This document shows positions 14,121 through 24,700 of a stretch of 64,000 nt of DNA, in pieces. The DNA is from Callaeas wilsoni (Eukaryota > Chordata > Aves > Passeriformes > Callaeidae). Numbering within the stretch: the stretch's first letter is position 1; every line of letters starts with the position of its first letter. Where the stretch lies: contig VWPU01002170.1 of NCBI GenBank assembly GCA_013398955.1, positions 22,185-86,184 on the forward strand. Direction: 5' to 3'. The position numbers and the translations under genes are program-made. The notes below the pieces were generated by a model. It did not search any database and was not told the origin of the DNA. It saw nothing but the letters and a program-made list of their open reading frames with translations.

Positions 14121-14689
14121 ATTGTTTTGATTGCTCTGTCAGGGCAGCAGTCAGAATGGACTGGCTCATGTATGCTCTGCTCCAAAGGATGGGAACACTG
14201 CATTCCTGTTCAGGCACCTTATTGAGATGCTTCCAGCCACAGCTGAGTGCAAGGTTATTTTTTTTAATATTCTCTGTATGGCAAAGAGTCTGGAAGCAGA
14301 ACACCTGTGACAGACTTGAAAAGACACCCCTGTCAGGTAGTTCCGAAGTCATCGCCAACAAGAATGCTACCCATGAAATGCTGCCATGATTCGCTACCAG
14401 GCTGTTCAGCTCATTAAATCCCTGTGCATTGGTGTGATTTTATTCATGAATCCAACGTGTGTTGGCAACCAGCCTGGGCAGAGCATCCAGACCCCAGCAC
14501 AGCCATCAGCCCGCAGGGTCTGCCCGGTGCTGCCAAACCCGGAACGGGAGGCCGGGCTCCAGCACATCCACTGTCCCACCGGGGATGCTCAGACACGGCC
14601 CCATGACGTGCCCACCGCTGGGAGCCAGAGGCAGCGCTAGATTGCAGGGATTCCTTGCTGTGGGACTGGAGCACAGCCTGATGAGCAGT

Positions 14690-15084
14690 AGCTGAGGGAG
14701 TGGGGGCTGTTTCGCCTGCAGGAGGCTCAGGGGTGACTTTTCACTCTCTACAACTCCCTGACAGGAGGGTGCAGCCAGGTGGGAGTCGGGCTCTTCTCCC
14801 AGGCAGCCAGCGACAGGATGAGAGGACATAGTCTTAAGCTGTGCCTAAGACTGTGCCAGTCTTAAGGTGGTTTAGGTTGGGTATTAGGAAAAATTTCTTC
14901 CCAGAAAGAGTGATTAGATGTTGGAATGAACTGCTCAGGGAAGGGAGTCACCGTTCCTGGAAGTGTTTAAGGAAAGCCTGGAAATGGCCCTTGGTGCCAT
15001 TCTCCAGCTGACATGGTTGTGTTCGATGTCGGACCTGCTGATGTCAGAGGTCTTTTCCAGCCTAACTGATTCAGTGATTCTGTG
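14690..15084 (+). mobile_element. 5'-truncated CR1 LINE, 3' end fragment
   Basis: The sequence follows the known 3' region of avian CR1 elements in order: a segment reading CTCTCTACAACTCCCTGA, then CAGCCAGGTGGGAGTCGG, CTCTTCTCCCAGGCAGCCAG, GACAGGATGAGAGGACAT, AGAGGTCTTTTCCAGCCTAA and the terminal GATTCAGTGATTCTGTG repeats. Only the last roughly 400 bp are present, as expected for 5'-truncated CR1 copies. It contains a local insertion near 14,832-14,866 made of repeated GTCTTAAG/TGTGCC units. The element ends about 200 bp before the CpG island of CCDC93. Confidence 0.9.
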
Positions 15085-15462
15085 ACCTGTGCGCAGGAGA
15101 GAAAAAAGAGAATTAAACCCCACTTCAGCTGTTAGTCACCAAAGGAAACACGGCTGGCAATGAGAAGTGTCAGAGCCCAGCGGGGCATGAGCGGCCGTGA
15201 GGCGCCTCGCAGTCACAGAGCACTCAGTAACTTGTCCTCCATGCTGGCGGGAGGCCTCAGGACCTCCTGCGAAAGGAAAAAAAAGAAGAAAACAGCAGCG
15301 GGCGAAAGGCAGCGCCGCGCGGGGGAAGCGCCCGGGGCCCGCGGGTGCCCGCGGGGCGGAGCCGCGCTCTGAGGGGCCGCGGGCACGGGGGCACCCGGGG
15401 GCGCCCCCAAGGGCGCAGCCCGCGGGCGGGGCCGCGGCCGTTGCGCTCCGCGCAGCCAGTCA

Positions 15463-15471
15463 GTCACATGA
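15463..15471. promoter_or_regulatory. E-box of the MiT/TFE (M-box) type in the CCDC93 CpG island
   Basis: GTCACATGA (TCATGTGAC on the other strand) matches the core bound by MITF, TFEB and TFE3. It lies about 200 bp before the CCDC93 start codon. Motif match only; its use is inference. Confidence 0.25.
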
Positions 15472-15668
15472 GCCGCCGCCCTCCTTCCCCCGCACCCCTC
15501 GGCCGCGAATGGCACGGCCCGGATGCGCTTGCACGCAAGGAGGGTGCGGGCGAACCATTGAGCGGGGGCGGGGGAACCCGGCAGCCGCCGGCCGGGAACA
15601 CCCCTTCGCCGGGGCGCTGCGGCGGCGGGGAGCGGACGTGACAGCGGAGCGGCCGGCGGCGGAGGGCG

Positions 15669-15710
15669 ATGGGGGTTCCGCGGGGACAGGAGCGCCAGGC
15701 CCCGCAGGAG
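15669..15710 (+). CDS. CCDC93: CCDC93 coding exon 1 (residues 1-14)
   Basis: Encodes [14 protein letters not shown] and ends at CAGGAG|GTACCG, phase 0. It lies within the CpG island. Fourteen codons is short, but the sequence keeps the MG(V/L)PRG start of the family. Confidence 0.88.
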
Positions 15711-18700
15711 GTACCGGAGCCGCGTCTCTCCCAGTCCCCCGTCCCCCGGGCGCTGCCGAAGCGTGGCCGCTTTTCCTCCGGCCCCGCTGCACCGGCGTTC
15801 CCGGGATCCCCGCCCGCTCCTTCCCCCCGTTGCCGGCCCTCGCCGGGAGCGCGGGGGTCGGTGCCGCGCAGCGGGCGGGGCGCGGGGGGCGCGGGGAGGC
15901 CTGTGGGGCTGCCGGCAGCGCTGTGCGGGTCACCTTCGGTGCTCCATCGCCTTCCCGTGTCCCCTCTGCCAGCCGGGCTCGCCGGGTTCCCGTGGGAGGG
16001 AGCGGAGGGAAGGAGCGTGCCCAGAGCATTGGAGGTGGGAGGGGTGTGCAGGTGGGTCCCTGCAGATCCTCGGGGGAGACCTGGAGCCCCATTACCGTCT
16101 CTCCGGCCTAGGGCCGAGGTGTTCGGCAGCTCTGTGCCTCTAGGATATCATGTGTATCCCCAGAGCTGCGGGTTTTCATTCTGTGAGGTGGGGACAAAAG
16201 CACTGGGACGGGCTGGCTGTGGTGGTGAGCCTTCGGAGCACTGAAGCTGTCCGGGCTGCCCATCGCAGTTTACTTTTGTTACTGCTGTGCTTTGAAATTG
16301 CATTGCCCAATAAGTGGAATTCCATGTTAATGTCTCCTCCTGTTTTTGTAGAAGGATTAGAGAAGCATGTCCTGGTTTCAGTTGGGATAGAGGTTAAATT
16401 GAGGTGTGTGATTTTATGAACCCTGAAATTGAAAGAAATGTGTGAAATGGAGAATAAATTGACTGGCTTATGGCAATAGGACAGTCTCACTAGCTGGAGA
16501 CAAGCAGTGGACCAGGAATTCAAACAGCAAAAGCAGATTAAAGTATTCAGCTGGGTGAAAATATGTGATGTTAAATCCATAGAGAAATGTGTTACCTGTT
16601 TCTTTAATGTCTTTCAAATTAGCAACCAAGTTGCTAATGGGAGGCAAGTTTTCCCTGATATGTGGTCTGTACCAAGGTTAGGTTCGGAAAACGTTCATTC
16701 TTCAAATGAATGAGAAAAGCTGAATTAGTGTTTTGTTGTTTGTTTGTTAGGTTGAAACAAGAGAAGATGAGGAACAAAACATCAAGTTGACTGAAATTTT
16801 GGAACTGTTGGTGGCTGCTGGGTATTTTCGAGCAAGAATCAAGGGGTTATCTCCCTTTGACAAGGTGAGGCCACTACAATATTTTTAAGCCCCTCTTTTA
16901 AGTATAAGAGGCTTATGTGTTTTGCCAGTTTGCTTAGCAATTCCAGGTGACTTTATAAAAGAGGCTTCGCTGTGTGAGTAATTCTGCAAATGACCTAGTT
17001 TCAGACAGACAGGACCTCCTCAGTCTTGCAAGACGATTTTTTGCAGCAATGCCTGTTTTAGAGGAGACAGTTGGATGCAGACTATCTGCTGTCTGCTTTT
17101 TGTGGGTGTTATGGCCTGTGCTAGAGTTGTGTGCAGGGAATTTTCCTCCCTCTCAACAGCAGTTGGAATAGCTAGTCTTTGGATACTTGGAGATAGCATG
17201 GTAATTTTCAAAACAACATTGATGAGAAATGAGGAAGCATCTGTGTAAGAATGGAACAGTTAGCCTGATGAATTATTTTGGGGCTGTTTCTACATATCTT
17301 TAGAATGTCGTATTTGTTAACCTTTCATTGTCCTAGACAGGAAGTGTGTGATACTGGCAAGTGAGCAAAGTTCAGGTTGAAGAGAGATTTCTGAATTGCT
17401 TTAGTGCTGACTCCAGTGAGAAATTCCTGAACCAAGGTTTGAAAACACAGAACTACAGCAGCCTTGAAATGGATTCTTCTGTTTTCTGCTCCCTCTTAGA
17501 TCATAGCACAACCTCACTTTGCAATGCAATTTTATTTTATTCAGACTCCTTGGTATTGCTAATAGTAGCTGCGCAGGAGTCTGTGCTCACAGACAGAGTA
17601 ATTTCAAGGAGAATGCCTTAGGATGTAACATTGTTGCATTTATGTGTAGAAATCACTTATACTTACTTAAATACAATTGCAAAGTTACCATTTCATGACA
17701 GTGCCCAACCTCACTGAAATGAGCATTGCTACTGCAAATGATCACGCTGCTAATGCAAGAGGGATATGTAGGTTAACAGTTCCAGAGGGGTAATGTGTCA
17801 GAAACCTTGTTAGAAACCAAGGTTCCTAATTTGCTGCATGATGTTGGCAAGTTACTTCACATTTTAGTCCCTTTTTCTCTTCTTTGCCTTTGCATACATT
17901 TAGGTTATCTTGCACATGTTTATGCAAGGTTGTCTTTAAATATTTATGTAAAGTTGATGAAATGGCTTAGGAGTTTAGATATGCCTATGCCAGAATAGGG
18001 CCTGAAATAGAGATTTCTGCAGAGGTGGGGATTTCCATTGCTGTGCTGATACTGTGTTTGTGTTGCATGTGTCAGCAAGCAAAATAAGAGTAGTATAAGA
18101 TGTATGTAAAAAGGTAAATATATGACTGCACTAATTATGATCCTTGATAAAATTTTGGTATGGTAACTTTTTAGAGGTCATGACATTTAACATGCTGTTG
18201 TGTTTTATCCATTATTTTGTTTGTTTGGTTTTCTTTTTTCAGTCTGAGAGCTGTTTGTAAACTTACGTATAAAGCAAAGAGAGGAATTGTTAATACCTGC
18301 TGGGTTGATTTCTGTCTTCTTGTACATGTGTATTGTGTGTACTGTTGTATGAAGTTGGTATGGTTATGTTATCTATTTCAGTCTGTGTTAGAGCAGAGAA
18401 GATACTGAGGATGGAGAGATTACTGAGATGTAGATTCTAAAATAAATAAAGCCTGGAAGATGTATTTGGGTTTACTTCTTCAGTTTGAAATGGCCCTGAC
18501 CATGCTGTTGCTCTTTGCCAGGTGGTGGGAGGCATGACGTGGTGTATCACTACCTGCAGCTTTGATGTCGACGTGGATTTATTATTTCAGGAAAACTCTA
18601 CTATTGGTCAAAAAATGTAAGTTGGTTAAATGGCCACTGGGGTATTTTTCTTCATCTTCTTCTTCGAAAATAAAAAGTGGGTGGGGAGGAGGAAGTTACC

Positions 18701-21700
18701 TGCTATGTTTCTAAGAAAGCGTTTTAGTTCAAATTTCCTGCTTTTGAGGACTGCCTGTTTACATAACATTGCACAGGGTTCTGGGTTTCTCAGGCTGTAG
18801 TTCCACAAATTCTAAATTCAGAAAGAAGCTTATTTCAAAAAAGGCAAGGCTATTCCCACTGGGCTGCCATGTTCTTCTATCCCTACTAAGCACTGAAAGC
18901 ATTTATGTGGCTCCATATTGAACTGAATTGGGAACTGGTCCAGATTAAAACCTACCAAAAAAAAAAAAAAAGAAACAAAGCCCAAAAAACCCCAAAAGAA
19001 AAAAAAAAAATAAATAGTTTTAACATGAATGAATTCCTGGATCCAGTTCTCTGTGCAGCTGCACAGATGCTTGTGCTGGCACAAGGGGATGATGCAGAGG
19101 CCAAAGCAAAGGGCAGAGAGAGACCACGCTGCTGGAAGCTGGAGTGCAACATTAGAAGACCTTCCCTGAGTTCCCTGTGTCTGCAGTTCTGCTGTGTAAA
19201 TAACCTCTGACTCCCTTTTATGGTTCTGGGTTGGAATTGTAGGCATCAGCAAACAGAATTTAAAGCATGCCACTGTTGCCAAAATAGTTACCTGCCCCAT
19301 GCTGAGGAGGAGGATTTCCTTGCTCAGGGTGACCCAATGAGAATATTTTGTTTTGATTCATATGCATGGAATTTGCTCATAAGCCAGCTAATTCCTGTAC
19401 CAGGGAGGTTATATACATTGTTTATGCTGGGAAAGGGAACATATTCCAAATTGTATTGTTTCTTTATGTGTATCTGTGATAAAAGAGCCATAATTAAAAT
19501 TTGCAGGAAATAAGATTAGCCTGACAAGTTGCAATGGCAAGAAGAGGCTTGTTTACTCAGTGTAGTTAAAAATAATATCTTTCTGTGTTGTTTTCTTGAA
19601 AGTCATGGAGCATTGGCAAGGCTTTTCAGAATAAATATTTGTGGGTATTGCGATTGCATTTGGAGACACTCAAATCATCACAGATAACTAACTATGTAAA
19701 GCATTGCCGAGTGCAAAGACTTAGGTAGAGACTAGGAATAAAGATGGTGGTGGTAGCTTTTTATCTTTGTTATCCTTGAAAACAACAGAGTAGGAAATAG
19801 TTAAGTTGTTCTCAAAATGTTCTGTAATTTTTCCACCTGACTGGATGCAAAACTGGCAAAACAAAAACCAGGCTCCTCTCCCAAAACATCAACAATGATT
19901 TATTTGTAAATCTAAAATGCTCAGAACCACAGGAGCATAGGCTGTTTTGATGTCCATATAATGTTTTTGTTGGTGGAGGCTCAGGGCTTCTGTGGTGTTC
20001 TCAAGATAAGGAAAAGTTAAACTGTTTTCTCAGTATTATTCCAAAGACATTGTGATGGTGTCCTGTTATGTAACTGCTGGGCTGAACTAAACATGGAAAC
20101 ATACATTAGGAGAGAATCTTGCATTTATTGCATAAATAACTTTATAACTTTTGTTTTAATTGCATTTGCTTTGATTGTGCTTCACTTCCCTTTAGGAAGT
20201 AAAAAGTTTCATGCTCTATTCCCAGATTTTGGTCACTGTCTCATATCTCCTGATCCCCTTTCGTTCTTCCAGGATCTTAGTTGTCCATTTGGGCAGTACT
20301 AAATATCATTGAGGTCAGTACTGGACCAGTTAATTTTTTTTTCCTTCATGGGGAAATAGCTTTGGTTTTCCTAGTAAAGTTTTCATTCTCAGTGGTGACA
20401 CCTGCTTTAAAAATGTACTTGACAACATTGACAGCAAAAAAAAAAAATCTTACCCTAAAATTAGGTATTCAGTGGAAACAGGATGAATTTCTTGCAGATG
20501 GATCCCTTGTGGCAGGGTAAAACTTTCACTTAACCAGCTCTTACTGAGCTCTAGAATGAGATTGCTGCCAGCAAATTCAATTTTAGTCACTTGAAAAGTG
20601 TGTGAAGTGTACTGTGTATTTAGCTTTTAAGTGCAGTATGTATTTAAATTCATAAAGTTTCGGGAGTAACATCAAGATATATTTTGGGATTTCTGCTAAA
20701 CGAAGTTTTAAGTTCTTACATTTGATTCTAGACTTCCTTGGAGTGCACATCTCTTACTTAATGTAACTGTTCTTAAAGCGACTGTCTCTTTGTTTTTGGG
20801 TGTACACTGTAACATGCAAAGGTGTTTGTAGGTGTATCTTGTATGGGTATTGCATTTGTCCAGACATGCAGATCTTGAAATTTTCTGTAATAGTTAAATG
20901 AATTTCCAAGGTAGTAGCCTGGAAGTGGGGCTTAATCACCTCTTCGCAGACTGGTGATATAAATAGTACCTGTAAAAGCTGTTTTGTAAATGAGTTTGAT
21001 TGCTTTTCAGTATATACAGTGGAAGCCACTAGAGGGAATCTTCGAATTACTGTGTTTGCAAAAATAATTTGTAATTTACAGAAGAAAATTGTAGCATACA
21101 TACATCTGTCTTTTTGTTGTTTTACAATAGTGCCTTAACTGAAAAAATTGTGTCAGTATTACCAAAAATGAAGTGTCCACATCGTTTGGAACCACATCAG
21201 ATCCAGGGACTGGATTTCATTCATATATTTCCTGTTGTACAGGTAATAATTTCAAGGTGTATTGATACTTTGCTGAAAAAGTCCATAAAACTTGCATAAA
21301 AAATATAACAAAGCTTTGAATTATTGTTTGGCTCTTTATTTAACTTTGGAATAAATAATCACAGAGAAGTAGTTTGAATTAATATTTTTAAAGAATGAAG
21401 TGACATTACGGATAGAATTTTTAAGTATTGTTTGATCCACATTTAGAAAGTAAACAAAACAAACTCTCTAAATTCTTTGCAATAGAGTCAGATTATGCCT
21501 ATTGTGGAATGCCTGCTTAAAGAAGCCAAAGTTTAATCTTGCTGTGGAATCTGATAGTCTACTTTGCCAGACTAGGAAATAGAACAAATACCTTACAGTC
21601 TGTGTTTAAGCTTATGGAGTAAGTTATGCAGATAGATCTTGAATCAGAAGGATGTGAATAAGGCAAAAGCCACTGGGGTAATTTCTTTAAGCATAATTCA

Positions 21701-24700
21701 TCCTTAGTTCGTATCACTTCAAAACTGTGCTCTGACAAGTGATCCTCTTACTGTGTATTTGTTGAGCACCTCTAGCTCACCATGTGCACCGTTCTCAAGT
21801 TTAGGATTTAGCTAACACTTGATGTGTTCCAGTTACATGTGGTATTTTGAGAATCCTTGGCATGTTGTTATCATTTTTGGATTTTCCTTTCATCTACACA
21901 CAGAAATGTATCAGACAGATAGGGAAAATGAAGACTGTTAAGCAAGCTTCTTTTCCATTAAATATCTCCTTACCTCATGCCTGTGAAGGAATTTAGCAAG
22001 TAAGAATTGAATCTAAAGTTCAGTTTGTAAGAAGTGGGGAAAACTTCCTGGTGCTCTTTCCTGTTACCTTCTAGTAGGAGGCTCCTGAGGAAAACCACAC
22101 TTAACTGCACTCCCTGCAAAACATTCTGTGGTGTGTGCTACTCTTACACAGCTTTCAAGCTGTGATGATGCTGCTTAAGGTGGAAAGTTTGTATCTTGCT
22201 CATGTGAGTTTTTGCTTCTGAACTCTTATTTCCTACACAGAAAAAGAAAATAAAATTCAACCCAGGTGAGTTTCTTGCCCTGGTCACTTGGTGGCAGTGA
22301 ATGGTTACATTTATCATACGCAAGGCTTCTGTCACAGGAAATATATTCGTCCTGCTGTAAAAACTATAGCACTAGGCATTCTTTTCTCTCACCTGCTTTG
22401 TCCCAAATCCTGATGTGGGATATTACCTCTGGAAAGGAGAAATACTGATTCTAAACAGGGAGGAAATGCACTTCTGGGTTTCTCCAAGAGCAGTGGTTCT
22501 CAGTATTTGTAGCTGGCCAATAGGTGGTAGAGCTGACCCGCACTTGGTGATGAAGTTCTTTTTCGACGGGCTTAGTTTTTGGTATGTAGAGGATCTTTGT
22601 TTAAAAATTGTGGCTTTCTGTCAGGTCTCTCTGAAGTTCTGCCTGCTCTGCATACTGCAGGTTTCTCATTTCATCCCAACCAAGACAGACTTTCAAGAAA
22701 ACTTGTTGGTGTCGCCAGTATACTGTGTTCTGAAAAAGACCTTGCAAAATACAAAATGCTGACTACACCGTGTAGGAATTATGTCTTTTTGATAATGCCC
22801 TGTTAAACTCAAGGTTCCACTCGCTATCTGTAAATCTCAAATCAGTTTCCAAATAATGCAAAAGCTTGCTCTTAAGCCTGGCATTGTGTCCCATTAGCTC
22901 TTGCACTGTGCAAGAATTTAGATGGATCCTTCCCTACAGGAAGAAGTTAGGCTGAGTTGGCTCAATGCCATAGGCTGTAGCAGAACTTAAAAAAAAAAAA
23001 ATCTGAAGAAAAAACTCTAACAAATATTCCATTGGGCAGAAATGTCATTCTTCCTAATAAATTCTGCTTATGATCACAGGGAAAAGTATGTACACAGTAT
23101 TGTGTTGAGATGTGCTTAGTAATTAATAGTCTGCATTTTCATCTCTTGTTGTCATCATGTTCCCCTCACTTTCCAGGGGTTCATGGTTATAGCACAGGAA
23201 ACAGTTGCTGGTTCAAACTTGGATCCCACGATTGATCTCATCTCTTCTGTGACTCCTGCACAGGCTGTCAACAGCCTGCAAGATTTATCTTCTCCAACAT
23301 TGTTTAAAATGTACTTCAATATTTTGTGGCTTTTTGTGTGGTCTTATAAATGTCAGAAGTCGTCTTTTTTGTTGCACAGGCATGTGGTTCTTCACGAACA
23401 CATCACAGGCTTGAAGATACGTCTTTTCATGGTGGGGCTGTAGTTTTTTAAACCAGTGAGTGATCTATAGTAGGAGAATTTCATAGAAGAAACATATGCA
23501 CAGAAGAAGAAGAAATGTGAAATTTATAAAATAGCAAATGCTGACACATTTTGTTAGGATTAGGCCAAAGAGTTGCTATGTTTACAAATAAATGTTCTTG
23601 TTTCTGTGCTTAAAATGTGCTTTTAGCTTTTATCAGGTATTAAAAAATTATGCAGTAGTTTAGTGTTTGCTGCTATTACTCTTCTGTCTTCAGTTGATAC
23701 ATTTTTTTTTCAGTGGCTGGTGAAACGTGCAATAGAAACAAGGGAAGAAATGGGAGATTATGTCCGTTCTTACTCTATATCACAGTTTCAAAAATCTCAC
23801 AGACTGCCAGAGGTAAGATCAAGGCAGTTCTTTTTTTTTATAATGTGTCAGATGTTCAGTTGCAGTACCAGCCTCACAGCTCTGAAATCTGCACACTTTA
23901 CCAGAGTGGCCTTTGCAACCGTTTTATGAATCAGTCCTAAAGGAATCCTCTACAAATTCATTTGGGAAAAAATTGAAGCATTATTGTAACAGAAATTTTG
24001 TAGATTCTGGTTAACTTTTGCTTAATGATTACCTTAATTTTTTTGCAATATTTGGTATTTTTTGTCATTCTAGCTGTTCAGAAACACCCAGCATCATGTA
24101 GAGAAGATGATGTAGCTAATTGAGAATTAATATACTGTTAATGCTTTATAATTTGGGGTTTCTTTCAGAGTGCTGTAAGGCAGCTCTTGTCTCCCTGTAT
24201 CCAAACCCCAAAATTTGTTCTTGAAAACTAGATTTGTAAAAAACTTCATTCAAAAACGGAATTGTTCTTCAACAATGAGGTGAAGTTTTCTTGGTAGAGG
24301 AGGAGAGATTGAATGAGCTTGCATATGTGCCTGTAGTGCAAAGCCATCAGTTCTGTTCATACATATCACAAGGCAATTCCATATTTAACACCTAGAACCC
24401 AAGATTTGTCTCTTACTAACAGGATTAAAAGTAGATGTCCCTAGTATTGGACTACCCAGATTTTATTAACTTGGGGTGGTTTTGATTTTGATTTTTTTCT
24501 AAATTATTGTCTTTAATGCTTAGAAATTAAATAGCAGTAGAGGAAACTCTTTTCTACATTGAGTCTATCCCAGCTTCATTTCTTAACAGTGTAGTAAAGA
24601 TGGAGATCCCATGTGTGGGCTGGGATTGCATTTGTCAGGTACTGCCTAAGCAGAGAGCAGAAGGGCTGCTGATCTGGACACAGTTTTAATGACCTATTTC

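Larger units (their letters stand above)
1..14689. other. Intergenic DNA upstream of CCDC93, no gene supported
   Basis: I find no exon chain, RNA gene or recognisable protein in this AT-rich stretch. Open frames here are under about 120 codons, show no known domain and are at the length expected by chance. A GC-richer patch lies at about 2,985-3,300 and another at about 14,456-14,640; neither was identified. By knowledge of vertebrate synteny the next gene to the left should be INSIG2, pointing away, but none of its coding sequence is seen in this window. Individual repeats and motif candidates are listed separately. Confidence 0.6.
15290..15930 (+). promoter_or_regulatory. CCDC93: CpG island, CCDC93 promoter and first exon
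   Basis: A very GC- and CpG-rich block begins abruptly after AT-rich DNA and encloses the first coding exon at 15,669. It carries GC-box-like runs (GGGGCGG near 15,353 and 15,426) and no clear TATA box, as is usual for a housekeeping CpG-island promoter. The start of transcription cannot be read from the sequence but must lie upstream of 15,669. Long open frames through this block on both strands are an effect of high GC. Confidence 0.8.

Noticed and set aside
14022..14225. Frame with a run of isoleucines
   Set aside because: Translation of the (TTA)n microsatellite.
15632..15641. Possible CLEAR or E-box element at GGACGTGAC
   Set aside because: It lacks the CACGTG core (GACGTG instead), so I did not list it as a site.
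15197..16111. 304-codon plus-strand frame across the CCDC93 CpG island
   Set aside because: Rich in A, G, P and R as expected from GC-rich DNA; no domain; it overlaps the true first exon in another frame. The minus-strand 210-codon frame at 15,460-16,092 is rejected for the same reason.
18830..19300. 156-codon minus-strand frame in CCDC93 intron 3
   Set aside because: Its core is the reverse complement of an A-rich tract, giving a run of phenylalanines; no domain.
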